DNA of 26,105 bases from Deltaproteobacteria bacterium. GTDB lineage: Bacteria > UBA10199 > DSSB01. The stretch covers positions 1-26,105 of the forward strand of contig JAIOPF010000329.1 in assembly GCA_021414045.1 (NCBI GenBank), written 5' to 3'. Below are positions 1-6,866 of this stretch, piece after piece. The translations under genes and the position numbers were made by a program. Position 1 is the stretch's first letter. The number at the start of each line of letters is the position of its first letter. The notes beneath the pieces were generated by a model, which saw nothing but the letters and a program-made list of their open reading frames with translations, was not told the origin of the DNA and did no database searches.

Positions 1-448
1 TGATGCCGGTGAGATTAAGGTGGTCGCCAATCCGCGCCAAGCGGCCGGGACGTAGGCGTTCACGGATGGAACCCGCGGCATTCGTCAGGACGAGGCGCTT
101 CACCCCCCAAAGGGCCATGGCCCGAACGGGCAGCACGACGCGTTCGGCCGGGAAGCCTTCGTAATAATGGATGCGCCCTTGAAAAATCACCGCGGAACTC
201 GATCCGCTTTTCTTGCCTTGCGCCTTCCAGACGCAGCCTTGATGGCCCTCGACATGCGGGGGCATCAGATGTGGAATTTCGGAAAAGGTCCGACGCGGAA
301 CTTTGGGAAAGGCTTCGCCCAGGGTCCGCCCCAGTCCGGATCCAAAAACCACCGCGAAATCCGGCGCCGCTCCGAAATGCTTTTGCAAGGCCGCCGCCGT
401 CTCTTCCAGATCCTGACGGTAGGCCTGGGCATCGAAGGAAAAGGTCAT
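1..448 (-). CDS. Purine nucleoside phosphorylase (3' part outside window)
   Basis: Phosphorolysis of purine (deoxy)nucleosides to the free base and (deoxy)ribose-1-phosphate, in the cytoplasm. The first 149 codons are present and the gene runs off the left edge. Visible family motifs of trimeric (PunA/PNP-I) phosphorylases, in order: the phosphate-binding GSGLG at residues 36-40, the QGRIHYYEG block at 90-98, NAAG at 123-126 and GDHLNL at 141-146. The ATG at 446-448 is chosen because the family's N-terminal helix (QDLEETAAAL) follows directly; no strong Shine-Dalgarno sequence is visible. It lies 58 nt downstream of deoB on the same strand, which fits: PNP produces the ribose-1-phosphate that DeoB converts to ribose-5-phosphate. 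Inosine/guanosine specificity is inferred from the family only. Confidence 0.9.
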   Translation of the reverse strand, partial: MTFSFDAQAYRQDLEETAAALQKHFGAAPDFAVVFGSGLGRTLGEAFPKVPRRTFSEIPHLMPPHVEGHQGCVWKAQGKKSGSSSAVIFQGRIHYYEGFPAERVVLPVRAMALWGVKRLVLTNAAGSIRERLRPGRLARIGDHLNLTGI

Positions 449-506
449 GCTTTGGATATAGTTTTTCGGAGAAGATTTTGCCAGCGATCTTTGCGCCTTC
501 GCCGGC

Positions 507-1673
507 CTAGATTTGGCCGTAAAAACTCTCGCCGGAAGGACAGGAAACGCCGAAAATCTCCCCTAGGGTAGCCCCGATATCGGCGAAGCTCTTTCGAATC
601 CCGAGGCTCCCGCCTCGCCGCGATCCCTTGGCATAGACCAAAAGCGGCACGTACTCGCGGGTGTGATCGGTGGTCGCCAGAAAGGTCGGATCACAACCGT
701 GATCGGCGGTGATCATCAGCAGATCCTCCTCGCCCAATTTCGGCAACAAGAGGCCCAAGGCCCGGTCGAAATCCTCGAGAGCGCGGGCATAACCCTGAGG
801 ATCGCGGCGATGTCCGTAAAGCATGTCGAAGTCGACCAGATTCACGAAAATCAATCCTTGGGGTTCTTCTTCCAAACAAAGAAAGGTCTGGGCTACGCCC
901 TCGGGATTGCTTTGCGTATGGTAAGAACGGACCAAGCCCTTCTCGCTGAAGATATCGCCAATCTTGCCAACGCCGATGACGGGAATGCCCCTTTCCGCTA
1001 AAGATTCGAGGATGGTCTTGCCAGGAGGCGGCATCGCCAGGTCCCGCCGATGGGGAGTTCGGACGAAACGCCCCACCGTGCCCTCAAAAGGCCGGGCGAT
1101 GACGCGGCCGACCTGGTATTCGTCGCAAAGCCTTCGGGCGATCTCGCAATACCGGTACAGCTCCTCCAAGGGGACCGTCTCTTCGTGACAGGCGATTTGA
1201 AACACACTGTCCGCGCTCGTGTAGACGATGGGAAATCCGGACTTTCGATGGGTCTCCCCCAATACCTCGATGATCTGGGTGCCCGAGGCGGCGATATTGC
1301 CCAAGGTTTTCCGACCGATGGCCTGCTCGAAATCCGCCAGCAATTTTGGGGGAAAGCCCTTGGGATAGACCTTGGGCGGATCCTCGGAAACCACCCCGGC
1401 GATCTCCCAATGCCCGGTGGTGGTGTCTTTGGCGAGGGAGCGCTCGGCCATCTTCCCAAAAAAGGCATGGGGGGAAGGCTCGGCGTCGAGCCCGGAAATC
1501 GAATCGACCCTACCTAGGCCCAATTGCGCTAAAAAGGGGATTTTTAAGCCGCCCATTGCCTCGGCGATGTGTTTCAGGGTATGCGCCCCGGCATCGCCGA
1601 AGTCGGCCGCGTCGGGCATCGCGCCTATTCCTAGGGAATCCAGAACGATAAGGAGGACGCGGCGTATCGGCAT
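507..1673 (-). CDS. deoB: Phosphopentomutase
   Basis: Interconverts (deoxy)ribose-1-phosphate and (deoxy)ribose-5-phosphate, linking nucleoside breakdown to the pentose phosphate pathway. The protein is 388 aa, normal for DeoB. It belongs to the alkaline-phosphatase metalloenzyme superfamily. The N-terminal metal site is LDSLGIGAMPDA (Asp12). The KDTTTGHWE segment near residues 83-91 carries the phosphorylated Thr. The C-terminal metal motifs are TADHGCDPT and TDHTREYVPLL. The ATG at 1671-1673 (MPIRRVLLIVLDS) is preferred over an in-frame TTG at 1709, because DeoB proteins begin just before the first metal motif. It is followed by a PNP gene in the same direction. Its start lies only 19 nt from the divergent methyltransferase start. 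Confidence 0.96.
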   Translation of the reverse strand: MPIRRVLLIVLDSLGIGAMPDAADFGDAGAHTLKHIAEAMGGLKIPFLAQLGLGRVDSISGLDAEPSPHAFFGKMAERSLAKDTTTGHWEIAGVVSEDPPKVYPKGFPPKLLADFEQAIGRKTLGNIAASGTQIIEVLGETHRKSGFPIVYTSADSVFQIACHEETVPLEELYRYCEIARRLCDEYQVGRVIARPFEGTVGRFVRTPHRRDLAMPPPGKTILESLAERGIPVIGVGKIGDIFSEKGLVRSYHTQSNPEGVAQTFLCLEEEPQGLIFVNLVDFDMLYGHRRDPQGYARALEDFDRALGLLLPKLGEEDLLMITADHGCDPTFLATTDHTREYVPLLVYAKGSRRGGSLGIRKSFADIGATLGEIFGVSCPSGESFYGQI

Positions 1674-1692
1674 GCGGAAAGGATAGTTTCTT

Positions 1693-2847
1693 TTGAAGGT
1701 CACGATCAATCAAAAAGGCACGGAACGCTTGCTGAAAGGCCACGCGTGGATCTTCCGCAGCGACGTGACTTCCGTGGAAAAGGAACAGGCCGGAACCGCC
1801 GCGGTCTATTCCCACCAGGGCAAACTACTGGGCGAAGCGCTCTACAGCCCCAAAAGCCTGATCGCCCTGCGCCTCATGACGCGAGGCCCGGAAAAAATCA
1901 CGCAATCCACGATCCGGGAACGCCTGGCCATGGCCCTAGCCCGCCGCCGGGAAATGTACCCCCAAGACGAGGCTTATCGCTTGGCCTTTGGCGAAGCCGA
2001 TCACCTGCCCTCCCTCATCGTCGACCGCTTCGGCGATTCGGTGGTTTTTCAGACGCTCAGCGCCGGGATGGAAACCTTCAAGGACCACATCGTTCTCTGC
2101 CTGCGGGAACTACTGGGGCCCCGCTCGATTTTCGAAAGGAACGATTCCTCAGTGCGGCAACATGAAGACCTTCCTTTGATACGACAGGCCGTTTACGGAG
2201 AAGCTCGCGAGGAGATTGATTTCCGGTTTTCCGGAAAGACTTTCGCCTTCCAACCCTTGGAAGGACAAAAGACGGGATTTTTTCTGGATCAACGTTTCAA
2301 CGGCGAAGCCGCCTCTCGTTATGCCAAGGGCGAGATGCTGGATGCCTTCTGCTACGTTGGGCAGTTCGGCCTGCATGCGGCCCCCCGCGTCGCTTCGGTC
2401 CTCTGCGTCGACGCCTCCGAGCCTGCCCTGGCCCAAGTCCAGCGCAATGTCCAAGCCAACGGCTTCGAAAACATCCAGACTCGCGGCGCGAACGTCTTCG
2501 ACTTTCTGAAAGAGTGCGACCTCGAACAGCGCCGCTTCGACACCATCTCCTTGGATCCCCCCGCCTTCGTGAAAAACAAGGCCAGCCTGAAGCAGGCCTG
2601 GAGGGGCTATAAAGAAATCAATCTTCGCGCAATGCGGCTGCTACGGCCGGGCGGCATCCTGATCACCTCTTCCTGCTCGCAGCACATGAACGTGGAACTC
2701 TTCGAGCGGATGCTCTCCGAGGCCGCCCGAGACGCCCGGCGCCCCATCCAACTTTTAGAGAAACGCGGCCAACCGGCGGACCACCCCATCCTCCTCTCCA
2801 TGCCGGAGACGGAGTACCTCAAGTGCTACATCCTCCGAGTGGAATAG
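1693..2847 (+). CDS. rlmI: RlmI-like 23S rRNA (cytosine-C5) methyltransferase
   Basis: Class I SAM-dependent methyltransferase of the RlmI/YccW family, which methylates a cytosine of 23S rRNA (C1962 in E. coli). It is 384 aa, the usual length. An N-terminal PUA-like domain begins KGTERLLKGHAWIFRSDV. SAM motif I (LDAFCYVGQFGLHAA) lies near residue 216, motif IV (LDPPAFVKNK) near 286, and the motif VI segment with Cys (SSCSQHM) near 325. The start is a TTG at 1693-1695: an in-frame TAG at 1684-1686 excludes anything upstream, and an AAAGG lies about 11 nt before it. The gene is divergent from deoB and converges with ppnP, leaving 9 nt between the stop codons. The exact target base is inferred from the family. 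Confidence 0.9.
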   Translation: MKVTINQKGTERLLKGHAWIFRSDVTSVEKEQAGTAAVYSHQGKLLGEALYSPKSLIALRLMTRGPEKITQSTIRERLAMALARRREMYPQDEAYRLAFGEADHLPSLIVDRFGDSVVFQTLSAGMETFKDHIVLCLRELLGPRSIFERNDSSVRQHEDLPLIRQAVYGEAREEIDFRFSGKTFAFQPLEGQKTGFFLDQRFNGEAASRYAKGEMLDAFCYVGQFGLHAAPRVASVLCVDASEPALAQVQRNVQANGFENIQTRGANVFDFLKECDLEQRRFDTISLDPPAFVKNKASLKQAWRGYKEINLRAMRLLRPGGILITSSCSQHMNVELFERMLSEAARDARRPIQLLEKRGQPADHPILLSMPETEYLKCYILRVE

Positions 2848-2862
2848 GCGGAAGACCTATTC
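2842..2862. terminator. Inverted repeat spanning two convergent stop codons
   Basis: A perfect 7-bp inverted repeat (GAATAGG / CCTATTC, loop of 7) contains the TAG of rlmI in one arm and the stop of ppnP (minus strand) in the other. No T-run follows on either strand, so it is at best a weak or Rho-assisted terminator, or a 3'-end stabilising hairpin. Confidence 0.35.
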
Positions 2863-3186
2863 GAAAATGCAGAGATATTCGGCGATGCCACGCAAGACCG
2901 AGATCTCGAAGGCGGAATTCGCCGGTACTTGGAATTCCATTCCGGCCGCGTAAGTCTTCCACTCTTCCTCGCCCTTGATCTTAACCTTGCAGGAACCGGC
3001 GGTGATCACCATGCGTTCGGCGGCCGCGGTGTTGAATTGGTAGGAGCCCGGATAGATGAGTCCCAGCGTCTTCTTGACGCCGGTGACATCGTAGATGCTG
3101 TGGCTGACGACCTTACCGTCGAAATAGATATTGGCCTTCAGATCCACCGAGACATTTTGCAATTTTTGGGCTGGGGTTTCGGACAT
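2857..3186 (-). CDS. ppnP: Pyrimidine/purine nucleoside phosphorylase PpnP (YaiE/DUF1255)
   Basis: Small single-domain cupin of the PpnP family, which phosphorolyses a broad range of pyrimidine and purine nucleosides. The 109-aa protein aligns along its whole length with the E. coli 94-aa protein: NIYFDGKVVSHSIYD, the GLIYPGSYQFNTAAAERM block, the EEWKTYAAGMEFQVPANSAFEI block and a terminal YLCIFE. The ATG at 3184-3186 has an excellent Shine-Dalgarno (AAAGGAGAT, 4 nt spacing), so a longer in-frame ORF extending to 3438 is not used. It lies 11 nt downstream of the small membrane-protein gene on the same strand, so the two are probably cotranscribed. With PNP and deoB nearby this is a third nucleoside-salvage enzyme in 3.2 kb. 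Confidence 0.92.
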   Translation of the reverse strand: MSETPAQKLQNVSVDLKANIYFDGKVVSHSIYDVTGVKKTLGLIYPGSYQFNTAAAERMVITAGSCKVKIKGEEEWKTYAAGMEFQVPANSAFEISVLRGIAEYLCIFE

Positions 3187-3197
3187 CGCTATCTCCT

Positions 3198-3698
3198 TTA
3201 ATATCCGGTTTCTTTTTCCTCGAACAAGCGTCGTTTGGACGAGATCGCTTGAAGTTTTTCCATCAAATCCACGAGGGCCTTGGCCTGGTCCGGATCGTCC
3301 TCGGCCTCGGAACGCTCCGCCCGCTTCTTGAGATTTTTCAGGATGACCATCAGGTAATGCGGAGTTTTTTCGGAGGGAATGAAATAATTCATCAAAAGGA
3401 TCAAGGCGAAAGAGGCCGCCATCATGCCCAGGGCCCAATACCAGGGTAGGAGATGGAATCCCAAGGCCAGTATTCCCGCCGCAAAAAACACGGCTAGGCC
3501 GAGACTGACCCCTTGCGAGGGCGGCGCGATCAGTTTTTCCAGCTGATCGGCGTTCAGGCCCTCCACCTCTTCCGCAAGGATTTCGCTCAGGCGGGCAGTG
3601 ACACTGTGCACCCGGATGGCGTAGGAGGCGAAAACTGGAAAGACCAGGACGATGATTTCCAAGACGATGTGCATCGCCGCCGGTCTAGCGGAAAACAT
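3198..3698 (-). CDS. Hypothetical small membrane protein
   Basis: I do not recognise this 166-aa protein. It has a hydrophobic N-terminal segment (IVLEIIVLVFPVFASYAI, residues ~11-28), an amphipathic stretch with EILAEEVEGLNADQLEKL, then two closely spaced membrane segments (~67-82 and ~87-106). The C-terminal cytoplasmic-type tail is highly charged, probably helical (~110-160), and contains KNLKKRAERSEAEDD and an Asp/Glu/Lys-rich region. An alternative start at the second Met (3674) would remove 8 residues; neither has a convincing ribosome binding site. It precedes ppnP by 11 nt and is divergent from the FMN reductase (50 nt between starts). No function is inferred. Confidence 0.72.
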   Translation of the reverse strand: MFSARPAAMHIVLEIIVLVFPVFASYAIRVHSVTARLSEILAEEVEGLNADQLEKLIAPPSQGVSLGLAVFFAAGILALGFHLLPWYWALGMMAASFALILLMNYFIPSEKTPHYLMVILKNLKKRAERSEAEDDPDQAKALVDLMEKLQAISSKRRLFEEKETGY

Positions 3699-3748
3699 CT
3701 TCCGTAAAAAGAAATATATTTCCCGGCCGAAAAAGCCTAGGCTGGGGC

Positions 3749-4330
3749 ATGGTTTATACCCCTCGCCTCCTAGCCTTCGCCGGCAGCACCCGAAAAGAAT
3801 CCTATAATAAAAAAGTGCTCGAATTCGCCGTTCAGGGGGCGAAATCCGCCGGAGCCGAAGTCACTCTCCTCGACCTTCGCGACCTCCCCCTGCCCCTCTA
3901 CGACGGAGATCTCGAGGCCGAAAGCGGGCTTCCGGAAAACGTCAAAAAATTAAAGAGTTTGATGAAGGCCCACGAGGGATTCCTGATTGCCTCGCCGGAA
4001 TACAATAGCTCGATATCCGGCGTGCTGAAAAACGCCATCGATTGGGCCTCGCGTCCGGAACCCGGAGAAGCCCCACTCGCTTGCTTCAGCGGCAAGGCCG
4101 CGGCCTTGCTCAGCGCCACTCCCGGCGCGCTCGCCGGCCTGCGAGGCCTGGCGGAAGTGGGCCGAATCCTCCACAACATCGGCGTCCACGTCCTCCCCTA
4201 CCAAGTCGGGGTGCCGCGGGTGCATGAGGCCTTCAATCCCGATGGAAGCCTCAAAGATCCTAAACTGCGGGCCAATCTGGAAAAAGTCGGGACCAGTCTT
4301 TCCGAATTTTTAATGAAACATTACGTTTGA
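3749..4330 (+). CDS. NADPH-dependent FMN reductase (ChrR/YieF-type flavoprotein)
   Basis: Flavodoxin-fold NAD(P)H:FMN/quinone oxidoreductase, cytoplasmic. The 193-aa protein has the FMN phosphate-binding loop AGSTRKESYNKKV at residues 11-23 and the family signature SPEYNSSISGVLKNAIDW at ~82-99, followed by GKAAALLSATPG. Members reduce quinones, flavins, chromate or azo dyes by two-electron transfer; the physiological substrate here cannot be read from sequence. The ATG at 3749 follows GGCTGGGG, a modest ribosome binding site. It is a single gene, divergent from the membrane protein and converging with the rhomboid gene, with 4 nt between stop codons. Confidence 0.9.
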   Translation: MVYTPRLLAFAGSTRKESYNKKVLEFAVQGAKSAGAEVTLLDLRDLPLPLYDGDLEAESGLPENVKKLKSLMKAHEGFLIASPEYNSSISGVLKNAIDWASRPEPGEAPLACFSGKAAALLSATPGALAGLRGLAEVGRILHNIGVHVLPYQVGVPRVHEAFNPDGSLKDPKLRANLEKVGTSLSEFLMKHYV

Positions 4331-4334
4331 AAAA

Positions 4335-5225
4335 TTAGCGCCTAAGTTTAGCCGCAAGAAATCCCCAGATCATCCCCGTGACCAACCCAAAGCCATGGGC
4401 CCAGTTGGCGACGTTCCCCATCAGTCCGGTCATGCAGAGGAAAAACCAGATGATCATCATGGTGACCACGCTTTGGTTGAGCGAAAGCCCCGAGGAAGGA
4501 TCGAAGCGTCCGCGAATCCAAGCGTATCCCAAAAGCCCATAAACGACGCCGGACATGCCTCCAAAATTCGGGCCAGAGAGAAAAAATTGCCCTAGGTTCG
4601 AGCAGACGGCGACGACTAGGACCAGGGCGATGAAATAGAGTGTGCCGAGTTTTCTCTCCAAGACGGTGCCAAGGTCCTTCATCCACAACATGTTAAATAG
4701 AATGTGCAGGAAGCTCATGTGAATGAAGATAGGGGTCACGAGGCGCCAAACTTGGCCGTGCAGGATTTCCGGCAGGTGCCCGTTCCACTCGAGATAGGGA
4801 CCGACGATATCGTAGGTGGTGATATAGAAGTAATCGATCCATATCCCGCCGCGATCGAGGAAAGAAAGCGCCGTGATGAGGACGCTAAGAGCGATCAGCG
4901 TCGCCGTCACCGGCGCCAAGGCCGTATCCAATCGATGCCAATGAGTGCGCACGTCGATGACCGGGGATTTGCGAGCCAGCTTGGCCTCGCGCGAGCGGAT
5001 GGCCTCCGCCGATCCGGACTGGCCGCGATATTCCGAGGCGTCGGGATCGCGTAGGAAATCCGCCAGACGACGCTCCGCCTCCGCTAAGTGACGGTCGTCC
5101 AATACCCAAAGGTGAAAACCGTCCTCCGATTCGTCATCCACTTGGTTGGGGATGCCGTTCACGAGCAAATAGTCGCTGAATCGCCTAGCTTGGCCTTTTT
5201 GGGTGAGGGTTCCTATCATTCGCAT
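4335..5225 (-). CDS. glpG: GlpG-type rhomboid intramembrane serine protease
   Basis: Inner-membrane serine protease that cleaves transmembrane segments of substrate proteins. The 296-aa protein has an N-terminal cytoplasmic domain (~1-65) resembling the GlpG N-domain (SDYLLVNGIPNQV, EAERRLADFLRDP), a linker, and a six-helix core. Catalytic residues are visible: Ser225 in GGMSGVVYGLLGY and His277 in NVANWAHGFG. The conserved oxyanion and helix-2 residues are His169, His174 and Asn178 in HMSFLHILFNML. The start at 5225 has AAGGAG 10 nt upstream; a second Met two codons later is an alternative. The nearest upstream gene on this strand is greB, 106 nt away. The substrate is unknown. Confidence 0.94.
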   Translation of the reverse strand: MRMIGTLTQKGQARRFSDYLLVNGIPNQVDDESEDGFHLWVLDDRHLAEAERRLADFLRDPDASEYRGQSGSAEAIRSREAKLARKSPVIDVRTHWHRLDTALAPVTATLIALSVLITALSFLDRGGIWIDYFYITTYDIVGPYLEWNGHLPEILHGQVWRLVTPIFIHMSFLHILFNMLWMKDLGTVLERKLGTLYFIALVLVVAVCSNLGQFFLSGPNFGGMSGVVYGLLGYAWIRGRFDPSSGLSLNQSVVTMMIIWFFLCMTGLMGNVANWAHGFGLVTGMIWGFLAAKLRR

Positions 5226-5331
5226 CTTCGAGGGGCTCCTTGTCGGGGCGGAGATAGCTCGAAATGCCCCCGAGGTCGAGCACTGCTTCGCCTCGCGCGG
5301 ACCGGAGGTTTTTGGGAGAAATGGCCGGAGT

Positions 5332-5889
5332 TTAGGGAATTTCTTGGTAACGAATCTCGAGGATCTCGAGGTCCCGCAAGCCCTTGGGACTGCGAAGCTG
5401 GACGACGTCCCCCACCTTGGCCTTGAGCAGGACGCGGGTGAGCGGTGAAATCCAACTGATCTTGCCGTGGCCGGGATCGGCCTCGTCGATGCCGACGATG
5501 GAGTAGGTTTTACGTTCTCCGTCTTCCTCCTCGAGGGTCACCGTCGCGCCAAAAAAAATCTGGTCGGATTGGATTTTGGCGGGATCGACGATCTCCGCCG
5601 CCTCGAGGCGTTTGGTGAGAAAGCGGATACGCCGGTCGATCTCCCGGAGGCGGCGCTTGCCGTAAATATAATCGGCATTTTCCGATCGGTCCCCGTTGCC
5701 GGCGGCCCAGGAAACGACGGCGGTCAGCTCGGGCCGCTGCTTGTGTAGCAGATCGTGCAGCTCTTCCTGCAGTTTCGCGGCGCCGCCGGGCGTCATGTAA
5801 TTTTTCACGCCCTTGGGCACGGGGTTCTCGGGAGGAGAGTCTTCTTCCTCATCGCCATCACCGGGATCTTTGACGAAGGCTTTGCTCAT
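5332..5889 (-). CDS. greB: Transcription elongation factor GreB
   Basis: Binds the RNA polymerase secondary channel and stimulates cleavage of backtracked transcripts. The 185-aa protein has an N-terminal coiled-coil domain. Its GNGDRSENADYIYGKRRLRE block holds the acidic tip residues, and REIDRRIRFLTKRL is typical of GreB rather than GreA. The C-terminal FKBP-like domain has FFGATVTLEEEDGE and SPLTRVLLKAKVGDVV. Compared with E. coli GreB (158 aa) it carries an extra ~25-residue, strongly acidic and Pro-containing N-terminus (DGDEEEDSPPENP). The ATG at 5887-5889 is the only nearby start that keeps this frame, but it lacks an obvious Shine-Dalgarno. Confidence 0.92.
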   Translation of the reverse strand: MSKAFVKDPGDGDEEEDSPPENPVPKGVKNYMTPGGAAKLQEELHDLLHKQRPELTAVVSWAAGNGDRSENADYIYGKRRLREIDRRIRFLTKRLEAAEIVDPAKIQSDQIFFGATVTLEEEDGERKTYSIVGIDEADPGHGKISWISPLTRVLLKAKVGDVVQLRSPKGLRDLEILEIRYQEIP

Positions 5890-5939
5890 CCATCACAAGT
5901 ACCAAGCGCGGCCCGCGAGTTCAAGGCAATCCGTTTTTT

Positions 5940-6761
5940 CTAGTGGCGTTTCCGCTGCGCCAGGAACTCGACGCCCGCCGCCATGCTCCAAAAGGGAATC
6001 TGGGCCTCCACCGAGGCCAGCCAAGCTTTCCCATCCAAAGGATCCAGCAATGCCTTCGCTTCGAAACCCCACACCGGAAGCGCCATCTCATCCCCGCGGG
6101 CGGAGGCATAGGCCACCCCTGCCCCCAGCAAAAATTCGCGATTCCCCTCTTCCCAAATCCAGCCCAAGGGCGCTTCAAAGGACAGGATGGATTGATTTTC
6201 CCGCATGGAAATCCGCTTGGCGGGATAAGCCAGGACCAAGGGTTTGAGTCCAAGCAGATGCCTAGCCGTGGACCGCTCTAGGTCGAAGGAAGGGGAAAAA
6301 CGGTCGTAATAAATAGTCCCGGCGAAGCGCGGGCCGCCGAAACCGAATTCGCCGCCCAAAGTCAAAGCCCCTCCGGAGGCATCGGCGCCCAGGCCCGCGG
6401 AAGCTTGAAAGAAGATAATCCGGTTCGGCAATGCGCCATCGCGGTAGTCCTTCAACCACGAGTAAATTTCCGGACGATGCAAGACCTCCGGAGGCACGAA
6501 AAAGCTGATGGCCTCCAAAGCTTGGGGATGTCCCGACGCCATCACCAGCTTTAAAACTTCGGGATTTTCGCGGTCTTTTGGGTCCACTTTCCGCAGGGCC
6601 CAAGGGTCATAGCGAAGTCGCGCCAGCGTGTCCGGGTCGATATCCAGAACAGGATTCGTGGAGGGACCGGAACTCGTCGTTGGATAGGGGTCCAATTGGT
6701 CGGGCGCCTTCAAGACGGGAATCCGCAAATGAATGCGTTCGTAGGGCGTGGCGTTACCCAT
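5940..6761 (-). CDS. Hypothetical beta-rich protein
   Basis: I do not recognise this 273-aa protein. The N-terminal ~115 residues are hydrophilic and Pro-rich, with no signal peptide (begins MGNATPYERIHLRIP), and include PEVLKLVMASGHPQALEAI. From ~residue 118 to the end the sequence alternates short amphipathic strands and Gly/Asn/Asp turns (IIFFQASAGLGADASGG, GGEFGFGGPRFAGTIYY, FLLGAGVAYAS). This resembles an outer-membrane beta-barrel or a beta-sandwich. Frame and codon use match neighbouring genes, and the ATG at 6759-6761 has GAGG 9 nt upstream. It is downstream of the histidine kinase, separated by 105 nt. A barrel without an export signal would be unusual, so the start or the fold idea may be wrong. 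Confidence 0.7.
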   Translation of the reverse strand: MGNATPYERIHLRIPVLKAPDQLDPYPTTSSGPSTNPVLDIDPDTLARLRYDPWALRKVDPKDRENPEVLKLVMASGHPQALEAISFFVPPEVLHRPEIYSWLKDYRDGALPNRIIFFQASAGLGADASGGALTLGGEFGFGGPRFAGTIYYDRFSPSFDLERSTARHLLGLKPLVLAYPAKRISMRENQSILSFEAPLGWIWEEGNREFLLGAGVAYASARGDEMALPVWGFEAKALLDPLDGKAWLASVEAQIPFWSMAAGVEFLAQRKRH

Positions 6762-6866
6762 ATCATCAAACCTCGTTTTGGTGGAGTGCCGAAGGGTTGG
6801 AGTCTACTCGGGATCGCCTCTTTATCGAGGCTGAGTCAAGAAAGTTTCTTGGGTTTTGGCCCCATT

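Noticed and set aside
3187..3438. N-terminal extension of PpnP
   Set aside because: It overlaps the upstream membrane-protein gene, and the internal ATG has a near-perfect Shine-Dalgarno.
6837..6851. 15-bp palindrome CAAGAAA-G-TTTCTTG with an overlapping TTGACT downstream of the kinase
   Set aside because: No -10 box at proper spacing and no T-run, so neither promoter nor terminator is supported; it is possibly chance.
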